Assembly (NCBI RefSeq): GCF_900313035.1
Contig: NZ_OMPS01000033.1
Span: 90,117 to 154,116 of the forward strand
DNA length: 64,000 nt
Reading direction: 5' to 3'
Origin: Ruegeria sp. EL01
Lineage (GTDB): Bacteria; Pseudomonadota; Alphaproteobacteria; Rhodobacterales; Rhodobacteraceae
The position numbers were made by a program, and so were the translations under genes. This document shows, piece by piece, positions 1-9,274 of this stretch (position 1 is the stretch's first letter; each line of letters starts with the position of its first letter). The notes under the pieces are model-generated. The model was not told where the DNA came from and searched no databases. It saw nothing but the letters and a program-made list of their open reading frames with translations.

Positions 1-618
1 CAATACGATCCGGTCGGCCAGCGTCATCGCCTCGACCTGATCGTGGGTCACGTAGATAATCGTGTTGCCAACCTTCTGATGCAGTTTCTTGATCTCGACC
101 CGCATCTGCGTGCGTAGTTTCGCATCAAGGTTCGACAACGGCTCGTCAAACAGGAACACATCCGGGTGCCGTACAATCGCGCGCCCCATAGCAACCCGTT
201 GACGTTGGCCCCCTGACAATGCACCCGGTTTGCGGTCCATCAGGTCTTCCAACCCCAGAATTGCTGCGGCTTCGGCTACCGCAGCGCCAATTTCAGCCAG
301 CGGGCGTTTTGCGATTTTGAGTGAAAAGCCAAGATTCTCGGCGACACTCATATGCGGATAGAGAGCGTAGTTCTGAAAGACCATTGAAATATTGCGCTCC
401 CGCGGAGGCAGATCATTTACGACTCGATTGCCAATAGTGATCTGGCCGTCGGAAATCTCCTCAAGCCCGGCAATCATTCGCAATGTTGTCGACTTGCCGC
501 AACCGGACGGTCCGACCAGCACAACAAATTCGCCATCCAAGATTTCCAGGTTGATGCCGTGCACCGCTTGTTGTGCACCATATCGTTTGATCACATTTGT
601 GAGCGTCACTTCTGTCAT
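1..618 (-). CDS. Sugar ABC transporter ATP-binding protein, MalK/UgpC type (partial)
   Basis: This is the ATPase of a binding-protein-dependent carbohydrate importer; it would couple ATP hydrolysis to the two permeases encoded just upstream. About 206 N-terminal residues are visible. They show Walker A GPSGCGKS (residues 36-43), a Q-loop [10 protein letters not shown], signature LSGGQRQRV, Walker [17 protein letters not shown] and the switch histidine in VTHDQ. The C-terminal half, with the OB-fold regulatory domain usual in MalK/UgpC (about 350-370 residues), lies beyond the left edge. The ATG lies 4 bases after the stop of the preceding permease, so it is the last visible gene of a binding protein-permease-permease-ATPase operon. 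The family is certain from motifs; the substrate is inferred from the divergent fucose-type pathway. Confidence 0.95.
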   Translation of the reverse strand, partial: MTEVTLTNVIKRYGAQQAVHGINLEILDGEFVVLVGPSGCGKSTTLRMIAGLEEISDGQITIGNRVVNDLPPRERNISMVFQNYALYPHMSVAENLGFSLKIAKRPLAEIGAAVAEAAAILGLEDLMDRKPGALSGGQRQRVAMGRAIVRHPDVFLFDEPLSNLDAKLRTQMRVEIKKLHQKVGNTIIYVTHDQVEAMTLADRIVL

Positions 619-622
619 TTTC

Positions 623-1486
623 TTATCCTTTGACGCCGCCGAATGTCAGGCCTGCGATCAGGTGTTTCTGAACGATGAAGGTCAGGATCAGAGCTGGTAG
701 GATCATGAGAACCGCCAAAGCACACATCCCGCCCCAGTTGATTGTGAATTCTGCGGTAAAGTCCAGAAGCCCGACTGGCATTGTTTTTGAGTTGACCGAT
801 CGCGTCAGTTGCGATGCCAGCGCAAATTCGTTCCACGATGTTAGGAATGCAAAGATTGCAGCCGATGCAACACCTGAACGTGCGACCGGGAATTCCACTC
901 TCCAGAACGCCTGCCAGCGGGTGCATCCATCGATCTCTGCCGCTTCATGCAGTTCCTTCGGGATTTGCCGGAAGAACCCATCTGTCAGCCAGATTGTGAA
1001 GGGAACATTCATTGCGACATAGACAAGGATTAGACCGAAATGGGTATCGATGATCCCGACCCGCGCAAATACGATGAATAGCGGCAGTGACAGGGCAACA
1101 CCCGGAACTGCCCGAAACAGCATGAGCCCAACGAAATATCCCGATTTGCCTTGAAACTGGTATCGCGCAAATGCATAGCCACCCGACATCCCGAACAGGA
1201 TTGCGATTAGTGTCGACGTTCCCGATATGACAACCGAGTTCCAAAGATATGAGAAAACTGGAACCCCGCCCTCCCCCACGCCGCCAAACATGGCCCGGTA
1301 GTGATCCAGTGTGAACGTTGGATTCCAGACCGGTGGCTTGGCCATAATTTCGACCGTTGGTCGAAATGAATTCAGGATTATCCACATTCCCGGAATACAG
1401 ATGACAGCCATGGTCAGGAACAAGGCCGTCAGGTGTGCGGCACGTAACATCCGGCGGCGATAGCGGTGCGTTCTATTGCGGTCCAA
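623..1486 (-). CDS. Sugar ABC transporter permease, MalG-like
   Basis: Inner-membrane permease of the carbohydrate importer. The EAA loop is visible as [21 protein letters not shown], followed by a hydrophobic C-terminal half ending in GLTFGGVKG, typical of the MalG family. I place the start at a TTG at 1486: a GGAGGG ribosome site lies 8 bases upstream, and the codon follows the upstream permease stop by only 4 bases. This gives about 287 residues. The next in-frame ATG (1450) would remove a basic N-terminus that fits this family. A longer open frame upstream of the TTG is overlap with the neighbouring permease and is not native. Confidence 0.92.
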   Translation of the reverse strand: MDRNRTHRYRRRMLRAAHLTALFLTMAVICIPGMWIILNSFRPTVEIMAKPPVWNPTFTLDHYRAMFGGVGEGGVPVFSYLWNSVVISGTSTLIAILFGMSGGYAFARYQFQGKSGYFVGLMLFRAVPGVALSLPLFIVFARVGIIDTHFGLILVYVAMNVPFTIWLTDGFFRQIPKELHEAAEIDGCTRWQAFWRVEFPVARSGVASAAIFAFLTSWNEFALASQLTRSVNSKTMPVGLLDFTAEFTINWGGMCALAVLMILPALILTFIVQKHLIAGLTFGGVKG

Positions 1487-1490
1487 GATG

Positions 1491-2384
1491 TCAGCCCTCC
1501 ATACCCAACCCGGCACGCGCGGCGCTGAGTTTGCGGAAGAAGTAGATGGTGAAGGCAATGGACAACAGGATTGAGACATAGCCCATCGCATTGGCAAGCC
1601 CCATTCTGGCATCGACATATCCGGTGCGGCTCATCAGTGTCCAAAGCAGTTCTGTCCGGCGCGCGGGTCCGCCTCCCGTCATGATCTGCACGATGTCGTA
1701 GGCGCGGGCAACGTCCAGCGAACGGATTGTCATCGCGATGAAAACAAACGGCATCAGGAAGGGCAGCGTAATGTGGCGGAAGCTCTGCCAGGACGTGCAC
1801 CCATCAACCTTGGCGGCCTCTAACGGATCGCGCGGCATGGCAAACAGTCCTGCCAGGATCAGGATGGCGAAGACAGATGTACTCATCCATATCTCAGCAA
1901 AGAGAATGGAAAACAACGCCAACTTGCCATCAACCAACCATGGCAAGGCCGCATTCGAAATGCCAGTCGACTGCAGAATGTTGTTCACCAACCCCACATT
2001 GTCATTGAAAATAAATTTGAACTGAAAGCCGACGAGGATTGGCGAAAACATCATCGGGAACATCAGGACGGTGCGCAAAGTGCGCTGCCCCCAAGTGACT
2101 TTGTTGACCATCAGGGCAATACCGAGTCCCAGCAGCAACTCTAGGTTCAGCGCGATTGTCAGGAACAGCACGGTCCGCCCGAACGCAGCCCAGAACTTGG
2201 CATCGGTGAGTATGCGTTCATAGTTCCGAACGCCAATCCAGTTCCACAGAGAGGATGGGCGTGTGAGCTTGTAAGGCGTGAAGCTCGAATAAAGAGAGAA
2301 CAGTAGAGGAATCAGAATTACAGCGGCGATTACGATTATCGCAGGCAGCAACAACAGAAACCACTCGGGAAGGCGGCGGCGCAT
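1491..2384 (-). CDS. Sugar ABC transporter permease, MalF-like
   Basis: First permease of the importer, about 297 residues. It has the expected N-terminal segment (FLLLLPAIIVIAAVIL), several hydrophobic helices and an EAA-type loop LEAAKVDGCTSWQSFRHITLP that docks on the ATPase. The native start is taken as the ATG at 2384; an adjacent TTG would add one codon. It sits between the binding-protein gene (about 70 bases upstream, with a stem-loop between) and the MalG-like gene (4-base gap). Substrate cannot be read from the sequence; a sugar or sugar acid is the family norm. Confidence 0.93.
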   Translation of the reverse strand: MRRRLPEWFLLLLPAIIVIAAVILIPLLFSLYSSFTPYKLTRPSSLWNWIGVRNYERILTDAKFWAAFGRTVLFLTIALNLELLLGLGIALMVNKVTWGQRTLRTVLMFPMMFSPILVGFQFKFIFNDNVGLVNNILQSTGISNAALPWLVDGKLALFSILFAEIWMSTSVFAILILAGLFAMPRDPLEAAKVDGCTSWQSFRHITLPFLMPFVFIAMTIRSLDVARAYDIVQIMTGGGPARRTELLWTLMSRTGYVDARMGLANAMGYVSILLSIAFTIYFFRKLSAARAGLGMEG

Positions 2385-2415
2385 CAAAGTCCTCGATTCA
2401 AAGGTAATATCGAGC

Positions 2416-2439
2416 TCCGGGCAGGGTTATCCGCCCAGA
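2416..2439 (-). promoter_or_regulatory. Intercistronic stem-loop after the sugar-binding protein gene
   Basis: A 7-bp inverted repeat (TCCGGGC / GCCCAGA with one G-U pair) with a 10-base loop lies just downstream of the binding-protein stop and before the MalF-like gene. There is no T-run, so it more likely slows mRNA decay or limits read-through, which would keep the binding protein more abundant than the permeases, than acts as a full terminator. Confidence 0.45.
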
Positions 2440-2453
2440 ACCTCTAGCAAAAC

Positions 2454-3773
2454 TCAGTAGTAACCCGAGTCCTGCATCAACTCGTCAACCGCAGCGGCTG
2501 CATCATCAAGCGCTTCCTGAGCGGTTTTATCGCCGACGATAGCTGCCTGCAGTTCCGGAAAGACAATGTTAGTCGTCTCGACCCATTCCGGAATGGCCGG
2601 AACCGCGAATGCGTGTTTTGCACCTTCGGCAAACGCAGCCAATGCTTCCGCGCGGTACGGATCATCTCCGCTTTGCGCAGCTTCCAAATTGGCACTCCAG
2701 ACCGCCGTGCGGGACGGCAGCGAACCGCCTGAGGATTCAGCCAGCTGACTCTCCTCGCTGGTCAGGAACATGACAAGTGAAGTTGCCGCCTCCTTGTCTT
2801 CACAGTCGTTGGTGACTGAGAAACCATGTAAGCCTGCCCACCCGGTCCGTCTAACTGAACCCATCGGCTGCACAGCAACACCAACATTGCCCGATGCCTT
2901 TGACGCATCCGGGTCGTTGAAGAACCCGGCCCAGCCTGGCCAATCCAGGTTCAGAGCGATTGTGCCCGAGGCAAAGCCCTGCCCCAGATCGTCCCAGACA
3001 TAAGAGGTCGTCCCGGCCGGAACAGCCTTTGCGCTGTAGAGATCCACAAACCACTGCAACGCGCGAACACCCTCTTCCGAGTTGAATGCCGGGTGAAAAT
3101 CATCCGTCAGATACTGACCGCCTTCGGCCACCAGCATCTCGTAGAAACGGCCAACAACTCCCTCATCTTTGCCTGCGTATTGCGTGCCATAGAAATTTGG
3201 CGGGTCAGCAAAGAAAATCGCCTGATCCTTGACCTGCTCCCAGGTTTCCGGGACAGCCAGATCATAGCCATACTCAGCCTTGAACGCGGCGGCCTTTTCG
3301 GCGTCTTCATAGTTCGACTTCAGATAATACAGAACCGAGACGTCAAACTGCGCGCGCGGCAGCATCAGCAATTCGCCATTCACCGTCGAGGCTTCGATAT
3401 TGCCCGGCACAAACTCGGCCACAACTTCTGACGGAACGAGCGTGTTCAGATCCGCATAGAGACCTTCATATTGCGGCGCAAAGGAAATGTGGTTTGAACC
3501 AACGCACCACGAGGTCGTCCCTGCGGCCATGTCGGATTTGATTTCACGGTCAATCTCAAAGTGGCTTTTCTTCGAAAGAACATTGACCTTGGCACCGGTG
3601 GCCGCTTCCCAATCGGCAAGGCGACCATAAAGGCCCTCGTACTGCTGACCGCCGATCAGTTTGACGTCAATGGTGACACCGGGAAAGCTGCCATAGTCCT
3701 GCGAAGCGGCTGATCCTGCCAGGGCCACAAGTGCAGTGTATGATGCCAGACAACCAATAATAGTAGTTTTCAC
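2454..3773 (-). CDS. Extracellular solute-binding protein of sugar ABC transporter
   Basis: Periplasmic binding protein (family 1 carbohydrate type), 439 residues. It opens with a Sec signal peptide: basic MKTT, a hydrophobic core, and likely cleavage after GSAASQ near residue 24. The start codon is a GTG preceded by a GGGAG ribosome site about 10 bases away. The mature part has the usual two-lobed pattern, with Trp/Asp-rich stretches such as DWPGWAGFF and a C-terminal ALDDAAAAVDELM helix. It is the first gene of the minus-strand importer operon and is read divergently from the fucose-type catabolic genes, so co-induction by the same sugar is likely. Ligand identity is inferred from context only. 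Confidence 0.93.
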   Translation of the reverse strand: MKTTIIGCLASYTALVALAGSAASQDYGSFPGVTIDVKLIGGQQYEGLYGRLADWEAATGAKVNVLSKKSHFEIDREIKSDMAAGTTSWCVGSNHISFAPQYEGLYADLNTLVPSEVVAEFVPGNIEASTVNGELLMLPRAQFDVSVLYYLKSNYEDAEKAAAFKAEYGYDLAVPETWEQVKDQAIFFADPPNFYGTQYAGKDEGVVGRFYEMLVAEGGQYLTDDFHPAFNSEEGVRALQWFVDLYSAKAVPAGTTSYVWDDLGQGFASGTIALNLDWPGWAGFFNDPDASKASGNVGVAVQPMGSVRRTGWAGLHGFSVTNDCEDKEAATSLVMFLTSEESQLAESSGGSLPSRTAVWSANLEAAQSGDDPYRAEALAAFAEGAKHAFAVPAIPEWVETTNIVFPELQAAIVGDKTAQEALDDAAAAVDELMQDSGYY

Positions 3774-4001
3774 TTTACTCTTCTCCCTATGGATATGGCG
3801 ACGGGTTTGTCTTTGATTTTAGTTTTTCAATCCCATATAAAACAAACTTTTATATACAAATCAACACTTGATTTCGACCCCTCTACAGGCCATTGTTCGG
3901 CGAGATTGGTTAGCTTGTGCTCAGCCCAGCGGTAGAAATCTGCTTTATGGGAACATACTGCAGCCGTCGCGAACGCGGATCATTAACAGGGACTGCATAA
4001 G
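3774..4001. promoter_or_regulatory. Divergent promoter region with 21-bp AT-rich palindrome
   Basis: This 228-base gap separates the importer operon from the catabolic operon and must hold both promoters. It contains a perfect inverted repeat at 3835-3855: ATATAAAA, spacer CAAAC, then TTTTATAT. Such a site fits a dimeric repressor of the GntR or LacI/IclR type. No regulator gene lies nearby inside the window; it may lie beyond the left edge. Promoter -35/-10 boxes were not assigned with confidence. Confidence 0.6.
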
Positions 4002-5027
4002 ATGGATCGCCTCGACCTGCCGGAAAAGGAATTTCTGAACGGAAAACTGCGCCTGCCGGTTCTCGGATTTGGTGGTGCGCCGCTAGGCGGCTTGCTCAGG
4101 GCAAACGAAAATGCTGCTGCAATCGAAATGATAGACGCAACAAAGGCGAGTGGATATCATTACTATGACACGGCACCGTTTTACGGGTTTGGACGCTCGG
4201 AACGTCTCGTCGGAGACTGCCTGCGCGGGCGCGACTATGTCCTGTCCACCAAAGTGGGGCGTCTGTTGAAACCCGGCCACCCGGAAAATCCTTCCGCCTT
4301 AGGCTGGCCGGACCCGCTGCCATTCACGCCCGTATTTGACTATAGCTATGACGCCATCATGCGCTCATATGAAGACAGCCTGCAGCGTCTTGGACTTGAT
4401 CGCATTGATATGCTTTTTGTTCACGACATTGGCGAAATGACTCATGGGGCCGCGGCCAACGCCGCGCATGTGGCCGCGTTGCGAGAGGATGGGTATCGCG
4501 CGCTGGAACAGTTGCGTAGCAGCGGGGCGGTTAAGGCCATTGGTCTGGGCGTCAACGAAATCGCCATGTGCCGTGAGGCCCTGACCTTCGGCGAGTGGGA
4601 TGTTTTTCTGCTGGCTGGGCGATACACTCTGTTAGAGCAATTCGCACTGGATGACCTGCTGCCGGAATGTGAAGAACGCAACACGTCGATCATCATAGGC
4701 GGCCCATACAATTCCGGCGCTCTGGTCGGTGGTGATACCTGGAACTACGTTGCTATCCCCAAGGAAGTGGCCGACAAAGTAAAACGGCTGCTTGACTGTG
4801 CAAAGGCACATGACGTGCCACTGCCTGCCGCCGCCCTCCAGTTTCCTCTGGCGCATCGTGCGGTTGTGTCCGTGATTCCGGGTCTGCGTGATATGGATGA
4901 ACTGAGGCAGACCATGATCTGGGTGTCCACCGATATTCAGCCGCAGTTTTGGCAGGATTTGATCCAAGCCGGGCTGATCCACGCGGACGCACCTATTCCC
5001 AAAGGCAACCCCTACAGAAAGGACTGA
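4002..5027 (+). CDS. Aldo/keto reductase, L-fucose/aldose 1-dehydrogenase type
   Basis: Probably oxidises an aldose such as L-fucose, D-arabinose or L-galactose to its lactone with NAD(P)+, the first step of the pathway encoded here. The 341-residue protein has the aldo/keto-reductase tetrad: D56 and Y61 in YYDTAPFYGFG, K84 in LSTKVG, and H141 in FVHDIGE. The sequence opens with the barrel strand LPVLGFGGAPLGG. The family includes L-fucose dehydrogenase and pyridoxal 4-dehydrogenase; the lactonase 4 bases downstream and the L-fuconate dehydratase in the same operon favour the sugar role. Cytoplasmic. Confidence 0.88.
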   Translation: MDRLDLPEKEFLNGKLRLPVLGFGGAPLGGLLRANENAAAIEMIDATKASGYHYYDTAPFYGFGRSERLVGDCLRGRDYVLSTKVGRLLKPGHPENPSALGWPDPLPFTPVFDYSYDAIMRSYEDSLQRLGLDRIDMLFVHDIGEMTHGAAANAAHVAALREDGYRALEQLRSSGAVKAIGLGVNEIAMCREALTFGEWDVFLLAGRYTLLEQFALDDLLPECEERNTSIIIGGPYNSGALVGGDTWNYVAIPKEVADKVKRLLDCAKAHDVPLPAAALQFPLAHRAVVSVIPGLRDMDELRQTMIWVSTDIQPQFWQDLIQAGLIHADAPIPKGNPYRKD

Positions 5028-5031
5028 GTTC

Positions 5032-5862
5032 ATGCGTATTGATGCGCATCAGCATTTCTGGTCCATCGCACGCGGCGATTATGGCTGGCTGACACCCGAG
5101 CTTGCACCGCTCTACCGTGATTATCTGCCGGATGATCTGTCACCCCTGCTGCAACGAGCCGGAATCGACGGCACGATTCTGGTGCAGGCGGCCCCGACGG
5201 TTGCCGAAACCGAATACATGTTGTCGCTAGCGAACGAGACGCCTTTTATCAAAGGTGTTGTCGGCTGGGTCGATTTCGAAGCACCTGACGCGCCGTCTCA
5301 GATTGCTGTGATGGCAGAAAATCCTGCGCTAGTTGGTCTTCGTCCCATGATTCAGGACATCGCTGATCCCGACTGGATGCTCGGCCCGACGCTGACCCCG
5401 GCATTTGAGGCCGTTCAGGCCAACGACCTGACTTTCGACGCACTGACTCTGCCCCACCATCTTGGGTCCCTGCGCCAGCTGCTGGTGCGGCATCCGCAGA
5501 TGCGCGTGGTGATCGACCACGGTTCAAAACCGTTGATCCGCGATGGCGTGATGCAAGGCTGGGCCGAGGACATCGCTGCGCTGGCCCGGGAATCCACCGC
5601 CTATTGCAAATTGTCAGGGCTGGTGACTGAGGCCAATCCAGATTGGCAGGCTGACGATCTGCGCTCCTATGTACAACATCTTCTGGATACATTTGGTCCA
5701 TCTCGTCTGATCTGGGGCAGTGACTGGCCCGTCTGTACACTTGCCAGCACGTATGAACGTTGGCTGGACACAACCAATACGCTGCTGAGCGCATTGACAC
5801 AACCCGAACGCGACGCGGTCCTCGGGGGGAATGCGGCAGGGGCCTATTATCTCAGGGATTGA
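5032..5862 (+). CDS. Amidohydrolase-family lactonase (L-fuconolactonase-like)
   Basis: Predicted to hydrolyse the sugar lactone made by the preceding dehydrogenase to the aldonate. It has 276 residues, typical of the amidohydrolase-related lactonases. Metal or catalytic residues visible are H6 and H8 in MRIDAHQHFW, the histidine of VVIDHGSKP and the aspartate of LIWGSDWPV. It starts 4 bases after the dehydrogenase stop, and the next gene starts 1 base after its own stop, so the three are translated as one unit. L-fucono-1,5-lactone is the likely substrate, but related enzymes take several lactones. Confidence 0.88.
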   Translation: MRIDAHQHFWSIARGDYGWLTPELAPLYRDYLPDDLSPLLQRAGIDGTILVQAAPTVAETEYMLSLANETPFIKGVVGWVDFEAPDAPSQIAVMAENPALVGLRPMIQDIADPDWMLGPTLTPAFEAVQANDLTFDALTLPHHLGSLRQLLVRHPQMRVVIDHGSKPLIRDGVMQGWAEDIAALARESTAYCKLSGLVTEANPDWQADDLRSYVQHLLDTFGPSRLIWGSDWPVCTLASTYERWLDTTNTLLSALTQPERDAVLGGNAAGAYYLRD

Positions 5863-5863
5863 T

Positions 5864-6976
5864 ATGACTCCTCCAAATCTGGATTCCGCAGGGTTGTGGC
5901 TTGGGCGCGTTGAGCGTCCGGGAATTGGCCCCTGCGTTGTTACGCTGCGCGATGGGCAGCTTGTCGACATCACGTCGAAAGCAGGACCAACCACACGCGA
6001 TGTTCTGGAGCGCGACGATACCTCAGAATACGTGCGCATGGTGCCGGGCGATGATCTGGGTCCGTTGGACGCCGATCACCAATGGCTTGCGCCCTGCGAT
6101 CTGCAACCGGTGAAAGCCGCTGGCGTGACTTTTGCGGGCTCAATGGTTGAGCGTGTGATCGAAGAGCAAGCCGCAGGTGATCCGGTCAAGGCCGAAGCCA
6201 TTCGCGCCCGCATCGGAACCCGAATCGGCAACAGGTTGACGAATATCGTTCCCGGCTCTGAGGCGGCAGCCGAGGTTAAGCAGGCTTTGATCGAGGAAGG
6301 GCTGTGGAGTCAGTATCTTGAAGTCGGGATTGGCCCGGACGCCGAAATCTTTTCCAAGGCACAGGTATTATCTTCGGTAGGCTTTGGGGCCAGTGTTGGT
6401 CTGCATCCGATCTCAACATGGAACAACCCTGAACCCGAAGTGGTGCTGGCCATAACTTCGCAAGGTAAAATCAAGGGAGCTGCAATGGGCAATGACGTGA
6501 ACTTGCGCGATGTTGAAGGGCGCTCGGCCCTGCTGCTGAGCAAAGCCAAGGACAATAACGCCTCGTGTGCAGTCGGGCCGATGATCCGTGTGTTCGATGA
6601 CAGTTTCACACTGGACGACATCCGCAGGGCCGAGTTGTTACTGACAGTAACCGGTAGGGATGGGTTTGTGCTGAACGGCCATTCATCTATGTCCATGATC
6701 AGTCGTGATCCGGAAGAGTTGGTGAACCAGACAATCGGGCGGCATCACCAGTACCCTGATGGGTTCATGCTGTTTCTGGGTACGCTTTTTGCCCCTACGC
6801 AGGACCGCGACACACCGGGTCGGGGATTCACCCACAAACCGGGCGATATAGTCACCATAGCCAGTGATCAACTTGGAACATTGACCAACACCGTTCGTCT
6901 GTCCACTGAATGTCCGGAATGGACATTCAGTGCCAGCCATCTGATGCGAAACCTGGCCCAACGGGGCCTGTTGTAG
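5864..6976 (+). CDS. FAH-superfamily protein, probable 2-keto-3-deoxy-pentonate dehydratase (AraD1-like)
   Basis: A 370-residue member of the fumarylacetoacetate hydrolase superfamily. It is clearly longer than, and different from, the 281-residue FAH protein further along the operon. The C-terminal FAH core is visible in GFGASVGLHPISTWNNPEPEVVL and GNDVNLRDVEGRSALLLSKAKDN. Long FAH proteins of this kind act as 2-keto-3-deoxy-pentonate dehydratases in non-phosphorylative pentose routes, giving 2-ketoglutarate semialdehyde. The gene directly downstream is a ketoglutarate-semialdehyde-type dehydrogenase, which supports that reading. The ATG at 5864 was chosen because upstream codons belong to the lactonase. 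The exact substrate stereochemistry is not deducible. Confidence 0.8.
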   Translation: MTPPNLDSAGLWLGRVERPGIGPCVVTLRDGQLVDITSKAGPTTRDVLERDDTSEYVRMVPGDDLGPLDADHQWLAPCDLQPVKAAGVTFAGSMVERVIEEQAAGDPVKAEAIRARIGTRIGNRLTNIVPGSEAAAEVKQALIEEGLWSQYLEVGIGPDAEIFSKAQVLSSVGFGASVGLHPISTWNNPEPEVVLAITSQGKIKGAAMGNDVNLRDVEGRSALLLSKAKDNNASCAVGPMIRVFDDSFTLDDIRRAELLLTVTGRDGFVLNGHSSMSMISRDPEELVNQTIGRHHQYPDGFMLFLGTLFAPTQDRDTPGRGFTHKPGDIVTIASDQLGTLTNTVRLSTECPEWTFSASHLMRNLAQRGLL

Positions 6977-6989
6977 GAAAGACCCGAAT

Positions 6990-8492
6990 ATGTTGACCGG
7001 AAAACACCTGATCGCCGGCGAATGGGTTGGCTCGGACGCCGCCTTTGCCTCGGAACCTGCTCATGGACTCAGCCGCGATTTTTCCGTTGGGACGCCTGCG
7101 TTGGTGGGTTCCGCCGTAGCCTCGGCAGAAGAGGCGTTTGCCACATTCGGATGGTCATCACGGGCTGAACGCGCCACGCTGTTGCGCGCCATCGCGGATG
7201 AGATCGACGCGCGGGGCGACGCAATCACAGTGATCGGAACCCTGGAAACCGGACTGCCCGAGGCGCGCCTGCAGGGCGAGCGCGGACGCACGGTGGGTCA
7301 GTTGCGCCTGTTTGCGGATCATATCGAACAAGGGGATTATCTTGATTTGCGCCATGATCCGGCCTTGCCCGATCGCGCACCCCTGCCCCGACCCGATTTG
7401 CGTATGATCCAGCGTCCTCTGGGACCGGTGGCCGTTTTTGGCGCCTCGAATTTTCCGCTCGCGTTCTCGGTGGCTGGTGGCGATACGGCCGCCGCGCTCG
7501 CAGCGGGTTGTCCGGTTGTGGTCAAAGGCCATACGGCGCATCCCGGCACTGGCGAGATCGTGGCACAGGCCATCCATGCGGCGATCCGGGCAACGGGTGT
7601 GCATCCCGGCGTGTTCTCGCTGGTTCAGGGGGGCAAGCGCGATGTGGGCACGCGTCTGGTGCAGCATCCGCTGATCCGGGCGGTTGGTTTCACCGGCAGC
7701 CTTGCGGGCGGTCGCGCCCTGTTCGATCTGTGCGCGCAACGCGATGAGCCTATCCCGTTCTTTGGTGAGCTTGGTTCGGTCAATCCGATGTTTGTTCTGC
7801 CGCAGGCAGCGGCAGCACGCGGGGCCGGGATCGGCACCGGCTGGTCCGGATCGCTGACCATGGGCGCGGGCCAGTTCTGCACCAATCCCGGTATTGCCGT
7901 CATCATTGACGGTCCGGACGCGGACGCTTTCCAGTCTGCCGCCGAGGACGGATTGTCCGCAGTTGCCGATCAGACCATGCTGACAGACGGCATCGCCCAG
8001 GCCTATCGCGATGGCGTTTCCCGTGTCGCGAAGGGCACTGGCGTGACGCAGATCATGGGCACCAGTTGCGCAACGCGGGACGCGGCGCCTTATCTGTTCA
8101 CGGTTTCTGGCGATGACTGGCTCGCGGATCACATGCTTCAGGAAGAGGTCTTTGGCCCGCTTGGCATCATCGTGCGCGTCCGCGACGTTGCGCAAATGCA
8201 GCAGATCGCGCGGGCCATCGAAGGGCAACTGACCTGCACACTGCATCTGGATGACGGTGACACCGCAGACGCACGGGCCCTGCTGCCACTGCTTGAACGC
8301 AAAGCGGGCCGGTTGCTGGCCAACAGCTTCCCAACCGGTGTCGAGGTCTGCGACAGCATGGTACATGGCGGGCCCTATCCGGCCTCAACCAATTTCGGGG
8401 CCACATCGGTTGGCACCCTCTCGATCCGCCGCTTTCTGCGGCCAGTTTGCTATCAGGATATCCCAACCGGCCTGTTGCCGGAAGAAATGTGA
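6990..8492 (+). CDS. Aldehyde dehydrogenase (NADP+), 2,5-dioxovalerate (ketoglutarate semialdehyde) dehydrogenase type
   Basis: Full-length 500-residue aldehyde dehydrogenase. Catalytic residues are in place: N154 in ASNFPLAFS, K179 in VVVKGHTAHPG, E260 in FFGELGSVNP and C297 in GAGQFCTNPG. The HTAHPGTGE segment after the lysine is characteristic of the 2,5-dioxovalerate branch. It would oxidise 2-ketoglutarate semialdehyde to 2-ketoglutarate, feeding the TCA cycle, and therefore finishes a pentose route rather than the fucose route. It follows the AraD1-like gene by 13 bases and precedes the SDR by 8. Cytoplasmic; NADP+ preference is inferred from family. Confidence 0.88.
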   Translation: MLTGKHLIAGEWVGSDAAFASEPAHGLSRDFSVGTPALVGSAVASAEEAFATFGWSSRAERATLLRAIADEIDARGDAITVIGTLETGLPEARLQGERGRTVGQLRLFADHIEQGDYLDLRHDPALPDRAPLPRPDLRMIQRPLGPVAVFGASNFPLAFSVAGGDTAAALAAGCPVVVKGHTAHPGTGEIVAQAIHAAIRATGVHPGVFSLVQGGKRDVGTRLVQHPLIRAVGFTGSLAGGRALFDLCAQRDEPIPFFGELGSVNPMFVLPQAAAARGAGIGTGWSGSLTMGAGQFCTNPGIAVIIDGPDADAFQSAAEDGLSAVADQTMLTDGIAQAYRDGVSRVAKGTGVTQIMGTSCATRDAAPYLFTVSGDDWLADHMLQEEVFGPLGIIVRVRDVAQMQQIARAIEGQLTCTLHLDDGDTADARALLPLLERKAGRLLANSFPTGVEVCDSMVHGGPYPASTNFGATSVGTLSIRRFLRPVCYQDIPTGLLPEEM

Positions 8493-8500
8493 AGAGAGAC

Positions 8501-9256
8501 ATGACACAGATTACCCCATCAAACCGTTTGTCCGGAAAAACCGCCCTGATCACCGCTGCCGGTCAGGGCATCGGGCGCGCCACCGCCGAGCTGTATGCCG
8601 CTGAAGGCGCGCAGGTCTATGCCAGCGACATCAACGAGACCGCACTGGCTGAACTGGCGGCGATCGAACGCATTACGCCGGTGAAACTGGATGTCACGGA
8701 TGCGGACGCGGTCAGCACCGCAGTGGGTGATCTGCCGCCACTGGATATCCTGTTCAACTGCGCCGGATATGTCGCCGCAGGATCGATCCTTGAATGCGCG
8801 GAAAGGGACTGGGATTTCAGCTTTGATCTGAACGTCAAGGCCATGTACCGGCTGATCAGGCTGATATTGCCCGCGATGCTGGAAAGTGGTGGCGGATCGA
8901 TTATCAACATGTCCTCGGTCGCCTCATCGATGAAAGGCGTACCGAACCGCTTCGCCTATTGCGCGTCAAAGGCAGCTGTCATCGGGTTGACCAAGTCGGT
9001 TGCCGCCGATTTCATCACCCAGGGCATCCGCTGCAACGCGATCTGCCCCGGCACAGTCGACAGCCCCAGCCTGCATGACCGCCTGCGCGCCACCGGCGAC
9101 TATGAACAGGCGATGAGCGATTTCATCGCCCGTCAACCGATGGGTCGCATCGGAACAGCCGACGAGATCGCCGAGTTTGCGCTTTATCTGGGCAGTGACG
9201 CCAGCAAGTACACATCCGGACAGCCATTTGCCATTGATGGCGGCTGGACGATCTGA
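8501..9256 (+). CDS. SDR oxidoreductase, 2-keto-3-deoxy-L-fuconate dehydrogenase-like
   Basis: A 251-residue classical short-chain dehydrogenase. The nucleotide-binding turn is ALITAAGQGIGRAT, with TAAG in place of the usual TGxxxG opening. NCAG lies at residues 86-89, and the catalytic set is N111, S139, Y153 and K157 (YCASK). It ends in FAIDGGWTI. Context makes it the likely enzyme that oxidises 2-keto-3-deoxy-L-fuconate to the 2,4-diketo acid, which the next gene product would split. The ATG at 8501 is preceded by GAAGAGAG; a longer frame upstream is overlap with the aldehyde dehydrogenase. Confidence 0.88.
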   Translation: MTQITPSNRLSGKTALITAAGQGIGRATAELYAAEGAQVYASDINETALAELAAIERITPVKLDVTDADAVSTAVGDLPPLDILFNCAGYVAAGSILECAERDWDFSFDLNVKAMYRLIRLILPAMLESGGGSIINMSSVASSMKGVPNRFAYCASKAAVIGLTKSVAADFITQGIRCNAICPGTVDSPSLHDRLRATGDYEQAMSDFIARQPMGRIGTADEIAEFALYLGSDASKYTSGQPFAIDGGWTI

Positions 9257-9274
9257 ATTGGAAGGGACGACATC

